From Grammothele lineata (taxonomy: Eukaryota > Basidiomycota > Agaricomycetes > Polyporales > Polyporaceae), in contig NDFF03000374.1 of assembly GCA_002150815.3 (NCBI GenBank), forward strand, positions 62,001 to 126,000: 64,000 nt of DNA. The letters run 5' to 3'. Below, piece after piece: positions 12,196 through 24,446 of the stretch (its first letter is position 1; every line of letters begins with the position of its first letter). The position numbers and the translations under genes are program-made. The notes under the pieces were generated by a model that saw only the letters and a list, made by a program, of their open reading frames with translations, did not search any database and was not told where the DNA came from.

Positions 12196-13937
12196 TCAGT
12201 AGTACGCCTCTGCGCCTGCATATGATTTCCTGGATCCGCTATTTGGCGACAACGAACGACTTGCATCAGTCGCCGCGTTCAACAGCTCGAGGTCTTCCGC
12301 TTGACGCCTAGTGTGTTCCACGGAGCCTGGCCCAAAGGCGGGGACGGGCTGCGAATATGGTTTGACTACGGCTGCGAGCAATCCCGCGGGGATCATAGCC
12401 TGCAAATCGGCTTGTGGAGGTACTGGCTGGAATGAAATCTGCATAGTGCCTGCCTGTCAGGCCTTGGTCACGCTCAAACCTGGCCATGACACTTACGGTG
12501 TCGTTCAGCTTCTTGTATCCGACCAAGAACGTTCCTGTACTCTCCAGTTCCTCCTGTACGCGCGCCTTCCTCCGCTCACGCATATCCTTCTCGCGCTCAC
12601 CATTGATCATTCCTCCCGATGCATGTCCGCTCTTGAGTTCTTCCAACTCCTTCTTGGCCCACACGAGGAACCCAACCGCCGCGCCGCCTTTGGCTGTCCC
12701 GCCGTTCTCGCCTGCGTCCACACCAAGCCATTTACGCGCAAGCGCACCGTGGAACGCGGCTTCGTCCGCAAGGTAGCGACGCAGCTCGGGTGCGACCTCT
12801 TCGCCTGTCTCTTCGCGGTCCGCGCCGCCGTTCCTGTCTTTGTCGCGTCCGAGGGGGAGCTTGAGCTTCGATTTCGACCCTGATCGCGAGGCACCGGGCG
12901 TCTTCACGAGTGAGCGGGCGGTGGAGTAGAGAGATGCGCACTCGAGGTGCAGCTTGGCGACCAGCGCGGGGGAGGGATGAGACTTCGGGAGCGGCGGGCC
13001 GGGAGTCAGCGTGCTTTCGAATGCGGCCTTGGAGAGGAGTTTGCGGATGGCGAGAGTTTGCGCGTCAGCAAGGGCCATCTTGCTGAGGCCGATGACGACC
13101 TCCCTGCTGAGATCAGGCGGACGGGGGCAGCTCATGCCGAGGGAAAGGACGCGCTCGCGCTCCCTTTCCCAGTCGGCGAGGCACTGCTTGCCAACAAACT
13201 CGTATATTCCCGAGGCCTTGCAGAGGAGATTGACGGCGAAGGCAAGACGTTCGTCCTTGGCTTTACGCTCAACATCGGAGATGGCGCGCTCGGTCTCGTA
13301 ACGGCCGAGGGTATGAACAACAGAGCGGGCGAGGTTGGAGATGGCGAATGCATATGTCAGGAGGGTGAAAATAAGCTCTGTGGAGAAAGTGGGAAGGGAC
13401 AATCGGGGAGAGTTGTGAAAAAGCGTCGATGAAAGAGTCGTTCGCCAGCTGAAGACTGGGTGGGGGTGTGAACTGACAGCGGAGACGCAGAGTGGACGAC
13501 GTACTGGGTTCACTTTTCAATGATATCTCCCCGCTGTTGATACAGCCCAGGAGGCCGTAAAGCTTTGGGATGTATTCGTCTAGGATCTGGGAGAGCGCTA
13601 TTAGGACCGAAGGAAGAACATCTGAGGCGCACACAGTCATGAATACGGGCTGGAATGTCGTCACGAAAACGAGCAAAGCTACCCCGCGACAACAAGAACA
13701 ACGGCGCGCAGCTCTCCGAGGTAGTCTGAATGAAGTCTGCATACTCACCTTGACCAGTTTGAGATGGTCCTTCTCGCCACTGTCGGCCCGTTTACTTTCC
13801 TTGAGGGCGGCGCGCAGATTGGCACGAGACTCGGTAGCATCCGCGATGTCGGTGATGTAGGTGGCGGTCGCGTCCAGGCAGACATCGGCAAAGGAGATGG
13901 CGCCAGTGGTGGGGAGCTCATAAAGATAGCTTGTCAT
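12196..13937 (-). CDS. palC: pH-response regulator PalC, BRO1-domain protein (511 aa)
   Basis: PalC is a BRO1-domain component of the fungal Pal/Rim ambient-pH pathway and links the plasma-membrane pH sensor complex to ESCRT-III. Four exons on the minus strand close in phase: 13937-13749, 13649-13505, 13455-12497 and 12438-12196 (introns 99, 49 and 58 nt), encoding 511 aa. Diagnostic family blocks are the N-terminal YELPTTGAISFAD, the exon-3 start SWRTTLSS, the AFAISNLARS helix, and the C-terminal YKKLNDT-ISFQPVPP (residues about 425-440), which spans the last intron. The tail is short and Ser/Glu-rich. The gene is divergent from the glycosyltransferase gene at 14119, with 181 bp between the two start codons. 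Family assignment is strong. Exon 2 is chosen by reading phase and a CAG acceptor and is the least certain part. Confidence 0.88.
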
Positions 13938-14118
13938 TATGGCGGCGTACAAGCCTCGCCGAGGCGGGATGCGACAAGCTGCCGCGCCCCGACTCCCGGA
14001 TAGCCTACCGGCAGCCCAAGGTCCGGGTCCGGACCGGGCGTCCCGAACGACAACATCAACCCGCCAGCTGAGCGCAAACACCGTTGCAACGTCCTCCCAG
14101 TCTCTGACCATCATACCC
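13938..14118. promoter_or_regulatory. Shared 181-bp divergent promoter of palC and the GT49-like gene
   Basis: The two start codons face away from each other with only 181 bp between them, so both promoters and both 5' leaders must fit in this interval. No clear TATA box was seen. Coregulation is inference. Confidence 0.5.
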
Positions 14119-15512
14119 ATGCTCGGAAAGCGCTTGGAAACACCCTCTAGCCCTCATCTCAGGCTTCCCAAAATCCGAGAATCTCATGCGGAAAGGCCTC
14201 GCAGACCTAGATCGTACTCGTACCTTAGCAAGACCTCCGTCGTCTCTCGCATCGACCTTTGGCTCGTCGCGCTTGCTCCGCTCAACTTACGACCGTGGCT
14301 CTTACTTGTGCCTTCTCTGCCAACATTTATTCTAGCATACACTCTCACCAGTGTTATCTTGTTCTCTGGCTATATCGTGCAGGCAGGTCCTTCGGTAGGG
14401 TTGTTCACCATGGCCCCCACTTCGAACGGTGCGTTTTGCGCTGCGATCTATCACGTTCTATCTCTCATGAGTTGCAGCAGGAATGTCTGCTCTTGAAAGC
14501 GTTCCGCTGGATAACATGCTGTCCAAGATCTCGTCCCTACGCCCTCTGCCTCTTTCGCTTGTACCAGATGTTCTGTCAACGTCTCCAGCTGGTGATCTTC
14601 CTCTTGCTGCTTGTTTGTGGATCTACGAGGCCGATATCGAGACAATACCTGCATGGGCCGCAAGGTGGCGTGGTAAGTGCCATCTTCAGCAGTATATACG
14701 TACTGTTCTCACCCCATGTAGGCCCAATTAGTCTTCTTGTGGCAACGACGTCGTCTCCTGGTTCTCCTCAAGCTGAACAGTTGTTATCGAAACTCAAAAG
14801 TGCACGGGAGGAAATCGCCTTGCTTCCTGTCCAGCTTATTGCTCATCTTCTCCATCTCCATCCAAGTAGCGAGCCTCGCCCAAACGCGTTCCTCAACCTT
14901 GCCCGCCTCCTTTCACCAAGTCCTCATGTCGTCCTTTTCCCTGGAAACCTCACTTCAGCGCCTCCAAAGAGCCTTTACCGCTCTATCCTCATGCGACACG
15001 ATACTTCTTGGACTACTTCCGCCTACGTACCGCAGTCCCGTGCACGTCGCGCGACGGTGCTGTCCCAGCGCGGACATATGTCATTCCCATTCTCGCAGGG
15101 TGCCCCACTCGTGCTCGGACGTGACAATCCAATCTGGTGCACGGAGCGTGTCTTTGGCGGCATTTCTCGCGAGTCGGATTGGGAACAGTGTCTCTGGCAG
15201 GTCTGGCTAGCCAACTTTGGCGACGTAGAAGTGCGGCAGGTCCACGGTTGGGCGACTCTTCGGCAGCCGGCCAGGAGCGGCGTTGTGCAAGCACTGGAAG
15301 GCATTGTAACGGTATGTGCCCATCTACTAGTATGCGACATCCGACATTCATGGTACTTGTAGGACAAGCTTCAAAATCGTCTCATTGCAAAATTTCGAAG
15401 TGAGACTTGCGTCCTGGCTATCCGGCGAATCGCGGCCCTGCGTGATATGGACAACAGCGCGGACACGAAGAAAACACGCTGGCTAAAGCGCATATGCAGA
15501 GCTTGGGTATGA
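14119..15512 (+). CDS. LARGE/GT49-like glycosyltransferase, type II membrane protein (414 aa)
   Basis: Exons 14119-14428, about 14478-14672, 14722-15311 and 15363-15512 join in phase to 414 codons (413 if the second AG of the tandem acceptor GCAGCAG is used). A basic cytoplasmic head of about 55 residues is followed by one hydrophobic signal-anchor (about residues 59-87), the topology of Golgi glycosyltransferases. The luminal part begins IPAWAARWRGPISLLVATT, which resembles the start of the GT49 (LARGE/B4GAT1) catalytic domain, and later has PNAFLNLAR, HVVLFPGNL and a Trp-rich WEQCLWQVWL near the C-terminus. The exact sugar and acceptor cannot be read from the sequence. The family call rests on the W-GPIS motif plus topology; a divergent glycosyltransferase outside GT49 is the alternative. 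Confidence 0.62.
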
Positions 15513-15596
15513 ATGAACATTGTTGCAAAAGGCACGGAAATGTACACATTGGTTGCGAGAAACACTCTGGTGGTCTTGGTATATGTATGTATGATA

Positions 15597-17032
15597 TCAG
15601 TTATACGTGCGACAACAGCTGTTGCAGTATTGACTGGTGCTGCTATTGCAGCCCCATGGACATTTCTTCGGCGTAACGGTAGCTGGATTGTTGAGTCTGG
15701 AAATGAGCTTTGCGATGACAGTTGCTGCTCCCTTGGGGAGGCGGCTTTCCTCCATGTCATCGAGCCATGCTGGAAGGCGTGCCTGTATCCCGGAATCCTT
15801 GATATTCGTGAACAGGTATTCCAGCTCCATGGCCTGGACATCGGGGTACCTATGAGAATGTCAGCTATGCTCGTCTGGCGGAGGTCAATTGTGGCACAGA
15901 CAGGGAAGTGAACGTAGAAAAGATCTCTTCCAGAATGTTGTGTGGTGACAGTTTCGACTTGATATCGTCGAGTGCCGCCTTCTTGAGTGGCTCGATGTCA
16001 TACTTAATCGAACTTAGCCTTTGGAACCCCGTTTCTACATGCAAACATGCTTACCTTGTGCGCAACGCGATACATAGATTTCGGAGAGCACGACGGCGTA
16101 CCGAGCGGATCTTGATCCTGAGAGCGTACCTGTTGTTGAGATCGAAGCGGCGCAAACTTTAATTCTTCAGTGTATGCCCAGAGGATAAACGCTTTCCAGC
16201 TGGAAGCATGTGAGTGTGATTGTGACAGAATACAGTTGCAGTGATTACGTAGCGTATGCGACGTCATCTAGGAAGACGACGCGGCCGGGCTTGCGCATCG
16301 CTATTTCCTTTGGATGGTCATCCTCGCTTGAGTCATCCTTAGCCTTTCCTTTGTTCTCGTTCTGTAATATGCCTTAGTTTGAGACAAGATAGGATTGAGA
16401 TAGGAAAGGGGTCGTACGAGGAGATCAGCAGTACTACTGGTCAGGTTCGCCTTCAAACCTGCCTCGACGCCGTCCACGATGTCGCCAATGGCACTAGCTT
16501 CTTCGTCTTCTTCGTCTTCTAGATCGCTGTCTGACTCGTAGTCGTACGACCGGAGACTCGCTGGACGAGTGGACGGGTACGGCGCGTCCATGTCTGCGAT
16601 GGCACTCTCCGCATATCCTGCACCGAGTTCTACTGATGGAGGCATAAGTAGTAGGGTAAGCACTCTCCGTTGAAGACCTAAATAACAACGGTATAGCTTA
16701 CAGAAAGCGAAATGCTGGGATGCCTTGCGGATAAGAGTACTATTAGCGAGCAGGGAGAGCGGGGTGTCGACCGTGCCCGCGCGAGTGCGTCGCGAGAAAG
16801 CAAAGAATTTGACGTCCTCGAACGGCTGGCCAAGTACGCTTGCAATGAGAGCAGCGCGCTGTACCTCGGTCCTGGAAGCGGTCGAGACGGCGGACATGGT
16901 AGCTGAGGGAACTGCGTTCATGGTGGCCGAAGAACTGGGTGCGTTAGCTGTCGCTGAGGGGTCGCCCGATCTTACGATTTTTTTCTTCCCCTTCCGATGA
17001 CGAGGACGGTCTGCAGGCCCAGCGGTGTCCAT
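15597..17032 (-). CDS. BTB/POZ-like protein, tandem copy A (385 aa)
   Basis: Six exons (17032-16702, 16632-16418, 16361-16249, 16199-16055, 16002-15902, 15849-15597) close in phase to 385 codons. The BTB-like core begins with DVKFFAFSRRTRAG and LLANSTLIRKASQHF. It is interrupted by a long acidic insert (YDYESDSDLEDEEDEE) and resumes with VVFLDDVAYATWKAFILWAY and MYRVAHKYDIEPLKKAALDD. The C-terminus carries a Cys cluster (CPWGC ... CNSCC) that could bind a metal. A TATA-like element (17073-17080, minus strand TTTAAATA) lies 41 bp upstream of the ATG. Such proteins are expanded in agaricomycetes, and a substrate-adaptor role for cullin-3 ligases is only inference. Exon 5 uses a weaker donor (GTCTGT). 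The gene is a paralogue of the one at 17604-19050 in the same orientation. Confidence 0.75.
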
Positions 17033-17603
17033 GGTGTTGAAAGACTCGTTGAGATGAGGGGTGTGGTACCGTTATTTAAAGGTGGGATCGGATTGAAGCG
17101 TCCGAGTGCCCCGGCGGAAGCCCATCGAAATAGGTCACGATGAGCGCGCGGGAGGCATGCGGTTTCGCGCATTGCATCAAAGTCGCGCATGACTGCAGCT
17201 GCGGTAGATCGATTGTTGTTCACTGGATGAAGACAAGGAGCTTCTTGTTACCCGAGCTCGGCATGTCGTGAATTCGAAGTTACGCCTGGCCGGAACGCCT
17301 GAGAAGTAACCGGTATATGCCAACCGAAGCATCGAGATGAACGGACACTGACCGAACGTTACCGCAGCACTAGGGCATCCACTGTGAGGAGGATGAATGC
17401 GTATGGTTCAATCAAGCGCTCACCCGTCTTTCTAGGGCCCATAGCTTCGCCTCGGATCGAAAGTCTCTACTCCCCGTAATGGAAGCTCGAGGCAATTCAC
17501 GTGCTGAGGGAGAGATTGTAATGAACCCGCAAAAATAGCGGCCACTCGACAAAGTTCATTCCTCGATAGAACCAATTGACAGGCATGAGGCGTATATAAG
17601 CTT

Positions 17604-19050
17604 TCAGAAGTTCCTGTTACACCCTGTGCAGCGGTATTGGTAAGCGGTACATCCGCCGGGGCATTTCTTCATCCCTGGCTCGAGCGCAGGGCGTGCGGGA
17701 AGTGCGATAAGTTTGCAGATCAACGATGTCATGGCCGAGGCGGCAGCTGGAGGCAGTTGACCAGCCTGCATAGCTTCTAGCCAGGTAGGCAGCTGCCCTT
17801 CGATGTCAACACTTGTTATGTTTGTGTGGAGGTAGTCGAGCTCCATTGCTTGCACTTCGGGATACCTGAGGGCCTCGACTGAATGAACTTTGTATGTTTA
17901 GAAGTCACAGAATACGCACCATGACGTGAAAGTTGAAAAGAACTCTTCCAGAATATTGTTCGGAGTGAGTTTGGACTTGATGTCATCGATCGCCTTTTGT
18001 TTAAGGGTTGCGATATCATACTGAAAGATCATGAGGATAGTAAGACGCGTACGAGAGGTCAAAGCTTTACTGTGTGTGCGATGCGATACATGGATTTGGG
18101 AGAGCAGTACGGCGCTTGATATAGATCTTTCTCAGTAGGACGTGCCTTCTGCTGCGACTTCAGGGGCGCAAAGTTATACTCCTCGAAGTAGGCCCAGAAT
18201 ATAAATGCCTTGAAGCTAAAGCGACGTTTACTGAGCCGCGTGAAGGATGCCATGGCGTATGAAGGGACTCACGTAGTATGGGCGATGTCATCGAGAAAGA
18301 CGACGCTTCCCGGCTTGGCGATTGTGGCTTTCTCTTCCGAGTCGAATGGTTTCTGGTCGTTCATTTCGCAGGAGGATTCCTCCTTCTCCTTCACTTTCTG
18401 TGGTACAATGAGTGTCTCTACGAAAGAAAGAGCGCGCGAAGGGGACGCACTATAGTAGGAACTACAGCCTGGGTTCCAGCTTTCAGGGGCGTAGAAGACG
18501 ACGTCCCACCTACATCGTCACGGACAGTGGCACGAGCACCTGCAGTACTATCACTGGAAGGGTCGTAGAGTTCAGGACCCCCTTCTTCTTCCTCCAAATC
18601 ACTATCTGAGTCGTAATGGTAGATATCTGCGACCACAGATCGCGTAGATGGATAAGGGGCCCCCAGATCGGAGACACCGCTCTCTGCGAAGCCCGACGCA
18701 AACACTAGCCGGGATCGTTAGCCTTCAGCTCTGCAATAGAATTGAGAAGGGCGCGAAGACTTACCGAGTTCGAAGTGAGGCGATGCCTTGCGGATGAGCG
18801 CGCTGTTGGCAAGGAGCGGTAGGGGAGTATCGATCCGTCCTGCACGGTTGCGCCGGGAGAAAGCGAAGAATTTGACGTCCTCAAAGGATTGCCCGGCAAT
18901 GCTGGCGAGCATCATAGCGCGCTGGATCTGGTCCCTCGATGCACTTGACATCGGATGCGTCGAAGGATCCTCCGGCCGAGACAACGCGATTGGCATCCCG
19001 CCCTTCTTCGGCATCGGACCTTGCTTTCCCAACTTCATCTTCAGGGACAT
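17604..19050 (-). CDS. BTB/POZ-like protein, tandem copy B (390 aa)
   Basis: Six exons (19050-18765, 18704-18451, 18397-18273, 18215-18071, 18020-17920, 17865-17604) join in phase to 390 codons. Exons 4 and 5 are exactly the same length as in copy A (145 and 101 nt) and all five introns sit at homologous positions. Core blocks match copy A: DVKFFAFSRRNRAG, LLANSALIRKASPHF, the acidic HYDSDSDLEEEEGG insert, SVVFLDDIAHTTFKAF and YCSPKSMYRIAHTYDI. The C-terminus has a Cys cluster (KKCPGGC ... CTGC). The main differences from A are the N-terminal 40 residues and the acidic insert. The pair arose by tandem duplication; 571 bp separate them. Confidence 0.75.
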
Positions 19051-19614
19051 ACCCTATCAGAAAAACAGGAGGGTGGAGCGCTACAACAGGGCAGGAGAGA
19101 TCTACAGAATGACAGGTTCTGATATACCCGTACCTCACTGGGTCTTGTATGAAAGATGGGTGTGCTGCGGTAGGAAGCCGCCATCTGACACGAAGTGCTT
19201 GCTCGCGATTCAAGTTCCCGTCTTTTGACGGCTTCTGAGATGAAAGGGGGTTCAGCCGCAATACGAGATTCTCTTGTCCTGCGAGATCACTTTTTCAATA
19301 CACTTGTCGCATCTTGCATTCACACATGCAAGGGAAGGATGGTTGATTATGAAAGGTAGATATGTTGGACGAGGACTCGTGGTCTGTCGTCCCAACTCGT
19401 GAAGGCCACGTGGCGGGGACGCCAAGCGCCGCTCGGAACCGACGGTGACTGTCGTATGTCTGGTAGTGGCTGGCTGACTCGGCCTACGCTATGCTGGATT
19501 CCTACTTATGCCGCTGGCTACAGGATCATCGAGCAGGTGAATCGCCGCTACGTCTTGAAGAGTCCGTCGACCTTCCAGACTCCTAATATCCCTTGGTTGC
19601 GGCCAGCAGGAACG

Positions 19615-20544
19615 ATGGATGGCGACTCGCCCCCGACTTCGAGCTCAGTCTTGCTTCCTACATCAGCACCGCTGCTTGGTGATGGTTCAGGCAAGTTTCG
19701 AGTGTACATAGTTGGGAACAGCGGTAGGATTTCCCCGCGTTGTAGCAACAGCTTTTGCTGAAAGCTGCGCATTGTGTGTAGGTACAGGAAAGGTGAGTGA
19801 GTTTGCCCGTTCTGCTCGCCAGAAGCTGGGACCGTCCCCAGTCCACGCTTGCTCGCGAGCTGGCGGCCATTCTCGACCTTCCCTGTATCTTGCTCGATCA
19901 CATCCACTGGAGACCTGGATGGGTTCAATCCCCGGCCGATGAATTTCGGGTGAGCGTCCGCGCCGCCTTAGACCAAAATCCTCGTGGTTGGGTCGTAGAC
20001 GGAAATTACCAATCGAAGTTGGGCACAATGGTCTCTGATGAGGCCACGGATATCATCTGTCAGTACTCCCACCTCCGCCTCCGTCTCCCGTTGGCCGTCC
20101 GGTCCGGGAATGCTGCTAACACATCCTGCGTTCCGTCTTTGCCGTCGTCTTCCAGGGCTCGATCCGCCTCTGCTTCTCTACTTCCCGCGCATCTGCTGGA
20201 GAACGTTCTTGCGCCTCCTGCGGCTCACCCCTCAGTGCGCATCCGGCTGTGAAGAGTCATATAAGGAGGTGTTCTTCTCGAGTGATAGCATTCTCTGGTG
20301 GTATGTCGCGCGCACATGTTCTTCATCTCCGCGGAGTGGCTATTGTGCTCACCGTGTGGCGGCTTCTAGGTGTCTCTCTCACCATTGGTCGATGCGGAAG
20401 CGTGAAGGCGAAAGGAATCGCATCGACGGTCTTCACGTCGGTGGAAAGCACAGGCGTATCGGCGGATGGGGAGGTGAATTGGCCGCTTGGAAGCAGGACG
20501 TGCGTGCCATGGCCCAAAGCCTTCGGACCGAACATCCGTCTTGA
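19615..20544 (+). CDS. Small P-loop NTPase, adenylate-kinase/FlaR-like (218 aa)
   Basis: Five exons join in phase: 19615-19723, 19782-19792 (11 nt), 19842-20058, 20156-20300 and 20370-20544, giving 218 aa. The Walker A motif GNSGTGKST (residues 34-42) is assembled from three exons, with the microexon supplying Gly-Thr-Gly-Lys codons. Downstream are LARELAAILDLPCILLDHIHW, a WVVDGNY block and an IIWLDPP block, the pattern of the small bacterial-type kinase-like family annotated as topology modulation protein FlaR or shikimate/adenylate-kinase-like. Basic residues follow (MRKREGERNR), as expected for a lid. The nucleotide substrate is unknown. The upstream frame is open beyond 19615, so a longer N-terminus is possible; the first ATG after a stretch with little conservation signal was taken. 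Confidence 0.72.
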
Positions 20545-20988
20545 CTGCGGAGTTCGTGCCGTCGATGCATGGAATACGACGCGATGTCGTGGTCCTCATG
20601 TTCTAAGAACAGGTAGAATGAGATGTCATCTCGAATTAAATGGGTATGATGGTATACCGGGTGCGACAAGATAGCAGGTATCGAGAGGGTAAAAGGGTAG
20701 GCATACAGGTGGTGGACAGCGGGGTATAGCTTCGTCTGATCCACCTAACCGGAACCGGAGGGAGACTTCGAACGGAACATCAAACATGATACAACAAGAC
20801 GAGAATAGGCTACAGGCACCAGCACGGATTACGATGGCGCGGGCAGAGAGGGTAGATCGAGAGATTCGAGACGTCAACGAGGGGCGGTTGGTTGGGTATT
20901 ACATATACAAGAGAAGAGAAAGGAGAGGCGAGGTCGGATATCATGATGACACGGTGACAGATAGATCGAGAACAAAGGAGTGGGTGGA

Positions 20989-23900
20989 TTATATGGCGGC
21001 GCACGCTCCGCGGTGGAAGAGCGAAAACGGCATGGTCGTCCCGGTCGCAAGCGGCGGGCTCTGGCCTGCGGTGAGGCAGGCGTCCTCAAGCTTGCGGCGG
21101 AGGTCCTGCTGGCGGTTGCGCTGTTCTTAGACAAAAACGAACAACGTCAGTGCTGACGTCGCCGTGGGAAGCGAGGCGGAGGTCCAGGAACCGAGACACA
21201 CCTGGGCAAGGCCAGATGGCGTTGAGCGCCTCGAGGGGGATGAGAAACGCCTTGCCCAGATCGAGCGCGCGGTTGAGGGTCCGATTGTACTCCCAGAGCC
21301 CGAGGCAGATCGCGACCTGGCTCGCGAACCAGGTCACCTGGAACGGGCGGCGCGAGAGCAGCTGGCCCTCGCGGAGCTGCGAGACGGCCTCCTTCACCCG
21401 CTTCGCGACCTGGTCCTGGTAGAACACTGCGCCGCAGACGCGCATCTATCAGCACCGGCGCGCGAGAAGGCGGAGAAGGATCAGGGGCAGGAGGAAAGAA
21501 CTGGACGTACGCCACTCTTCCGCCTGGCGCTGGGTGACCATGGTCCGTAGCGCGGGGATGTCACCATCTTGCAGTCTACTGGACGCAATGAGGATCGAGG
21601 CGCAAACTGGCATACGCGGAGATGACATACCGACGGAATTCGTACGTAATCGTCATGCGCGTGCTATCGACGTTCGGCAAGGCGGTACCGGTGACGGCTC
21701 GCGTCAACGCCAGGCGCAGATAAAGGCAGGGAAGACACCCACTTGTAGAGGTATTCGCGAGCGACGTAAATCAGCCCGGTGTTGAGGTTACAAACGTGCA
21801 TGTCGAGCGCGTCCTGCAGCGCCTGCGTCTCCTGGAACGCGCTGATGGCGAGCCGCGCGCGTTCGTCCCCAGTGAGCGAGTCGTTGCGCTGGATGGAGCT
21901 GCACGCGTTCCAGAGGAGCATGCTCCGGCAGTAGAGTGCCCATATGGAGTCCTTCGGCGAGTGGCCGGAAGTCTGCTGATGGCCCATGCGCTCATAAGCT
22001 TCGCCAGGGAAAAGCAAAGCGTACTGGGCGCCAGGTGTGAGCGTCTGATACCAATACAAACGGGGAGCATGTGAACACTTACGTTTGAAGGTTCCGCCAG
22101 ATTGAGTTGGACGGGCTCGACATGGAAAGCAGAGCAATACGCCGTGTAGGATGAGATCAGCGTGAGCGCGGACCAACACAGCCGGCGACACTCCTCCTTG
22201 CGGATCTCGGTGTCCGGTGCGTTGGGGTCCCACGGCGCGTCGCAAGACAGGGTCACAGAGAGCGGGTCCAGAGGAAATTGAGTCTGAGTGGGCGTGCCAA
22301 CGCAGGAGCATTGTTTCGGGAGGCGATAGCCGTCGGGCATGTATACGATGGGGACGTCGCGCAGAGAGAACGTGCTCGCGTAGAGGTCGTCGCGGTCCAT
22401 AGAGCAAAGAGAAAGAACGTGGATGATTCGATCAAGAAGCTGGAGAGCATTGGTGGCTTGTTCGGAGGTATGAAGAGGATGACTGGAAGATTCGAAAAGA
22501 GCAAGAATCTGTGATGTCGCGTTAAGACACGGAAAATAGGCAAGTGACACACGAGTTACGTACCAAAGCCGCCTCGGCAAGTGTATAGTCGAGGGTCTGG
22601 TCCTGACACGCCCGTTCCAAGCATTCCTGCGCGCTGTTACGGAAGTGAAGCGCAAGCTCGCGCCCCCGATGACCAAGCTCCAACTCGCTTGACTTCATCA
22701 GGATTGACATCGCAAGACCCGCCAATACGAGAGGCTGCATGCGATCGCGCTGGCGGGGGTCTTGCAGGTCTCGGAAGAATAGAGGTACATTAATGAACGA
22801 GAGCCAGTAGTCACTGGTATTGAAGCTATACGGACGGCGGTCAGTGACTCGGACGTAGCGCGGGCGTGGAACACGCTTACAGAAATTTGAGGTCGTCGAT
22901 GATATCGCGATAACTACAACACCGCAGTGAGTCGGCATGAAATCAGAAGGAAATAAACCTGATACACGAACGATTGTTCTCGTGAGTCCTGGTTGTACTG
23001 ATCCAAGAGGTGATTCCACCAAGGAGCGGAAGGTTGGTCGATCGGAGAAGAGAGTGGTATATAGTCGAACTTGTCCTGTGTGAGCGGAGGGGAGATATTA
23101 ACATCGACGGGGCGGGCGAATGACTTGTTGGGGTCGGTGAAGTCCATGATCACTGAAGAGCGACGAAAGGATGGTGAGAGCTCATCCTAACCGCGACTGA
23201 ATAAATACTCGTCGCCGCACAGTGTTTCGAAGACGTGATGGAGGGTGGACTTACTTTTGGGTATATTACGTCGGGGCCAGTCCCGCGCGGAGGTATCGAG
23301 GTGTCCACGTACAACGGTCCCGGTGGCGGGGGTATGTGGACCGCATTCATGTCGTCCAAAGCACCTCGCGACGAGAATTGGCCTCTCCTGGCGCCGCCTG
23401 TTACGTTTTCCTTCACTTTGACATCGAACGAGAGCAGACCGCTCTCACCCTCTGTGCTAGTCTTGCGCTTCTTCTTTGCTGATGCGCTAGCGGGATCCGC
23501 ATCCGGAGAGCGCTTCTTGCATGAGCGTTGCCTCGTCCCGGGCCGTTTGTCAGGCCCTCGTCGTTTCGGCACAGCATCGTACTCGCACTCGTTGTTCCTT
23601 CGGAGGCAATTGTGGCAGAACGGACGTGTAGAGTCGCAACGAATCTTCCGAGCACGGCTAGTATGTCAACAAATTAAGGGCGACGGACTTCATTATGACA
23701 AAGAGGGGCAGATATGCTTACCATTGACGGCAAGCGATGACGACGGTAGAGGCCTCTCTTCTGGGCGGACGCGTAGAGCTCGGGTTGCTGCCCGACGAGG
23801 TGCTCTTCACCGGGGCGGCAGCAGAGGAAAGCGATATCTGAGGCTTCGAATCGACCGTCGACATCGCCGCGGCTTGTCGGGAAGGGAACGATGAGGCAGG

Positions 23901-24446
23901 GTCAGCTGAGAGGCGCATGTGCGGTTCTGGAATGCGAGGATGCTGAGACAAATGCATAGAATATTCTGCGGTTGGGTTCACGACGGACGGATGAAGACGA
24001 GACGACGGAATACCCAAATCGAGCATCGGTAGACTGTGAAGGGAGAGGTCGGTAGGAGGATGCGGGGACGACAGATGATGGTGAATGGACGAAGGGCTCG
24101 GGACTTGTAGGGTCTCCACGATATGGGGATCTCGGGAATGCGGATCCCCTGCCGGCGCGGGATAGCGAGCGTCAAAGGCGGACGAGGGTGGTAGCAGTTG
24201 TGTGGTGACCTCGTAGTCGAAGGGGCCGAGAGGATACCGGCCTTTTTAATCCAGTTGGACATGTGAACTCTGACGGAGACTAGAGGACGATAAGGTGTAC
24301 GTACCGTCGGGCGTAGCGTAGGACGGCTCAAATACAGGCGAGTGGAGATCCGAACCCTCTTCGCTAGACTGGACGCCCTCTTCCATCACGGACATGTGGT
24401 GGTGGGGGAACGGGGAAAAGAGATCGCCGTTCGAGCTGGCGACCAT
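20989..24446 (-). CDS. Zn2Cys6 fungal-specific transcription factor
   Basis: Starting at the ATG complementary to 24444-24446, the first exon encodes a Ser/Pro/His-rich head. After an intron (donor near 24305), exon 2 (to about 23730) leads into the binuclear zinc cluster ACRQCRARKIRCDSTRPFC followed by HNCLRRNNEC. The six Cys spacings are C-x2-C-x6-C-x6-C-x2-C-x6-C, with an intron between the second and first Cys pair codons, and a basic PKRRGPDKRPGTRQR linker. The following exons carry the middle homology region of fungal regulators (for example GHRGRELALHFRNSAQECLE, EECRRLCWSALTLIS, SIWALYCRSMLLWNACSSIQ). The last exon ends at a TAA at 20989-20991. Total length is roughly 800 residues over about ten exons; not all internal junctions were fixed. 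The target genes cannot be inferred from the neighbours. Confidence 0.82.
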
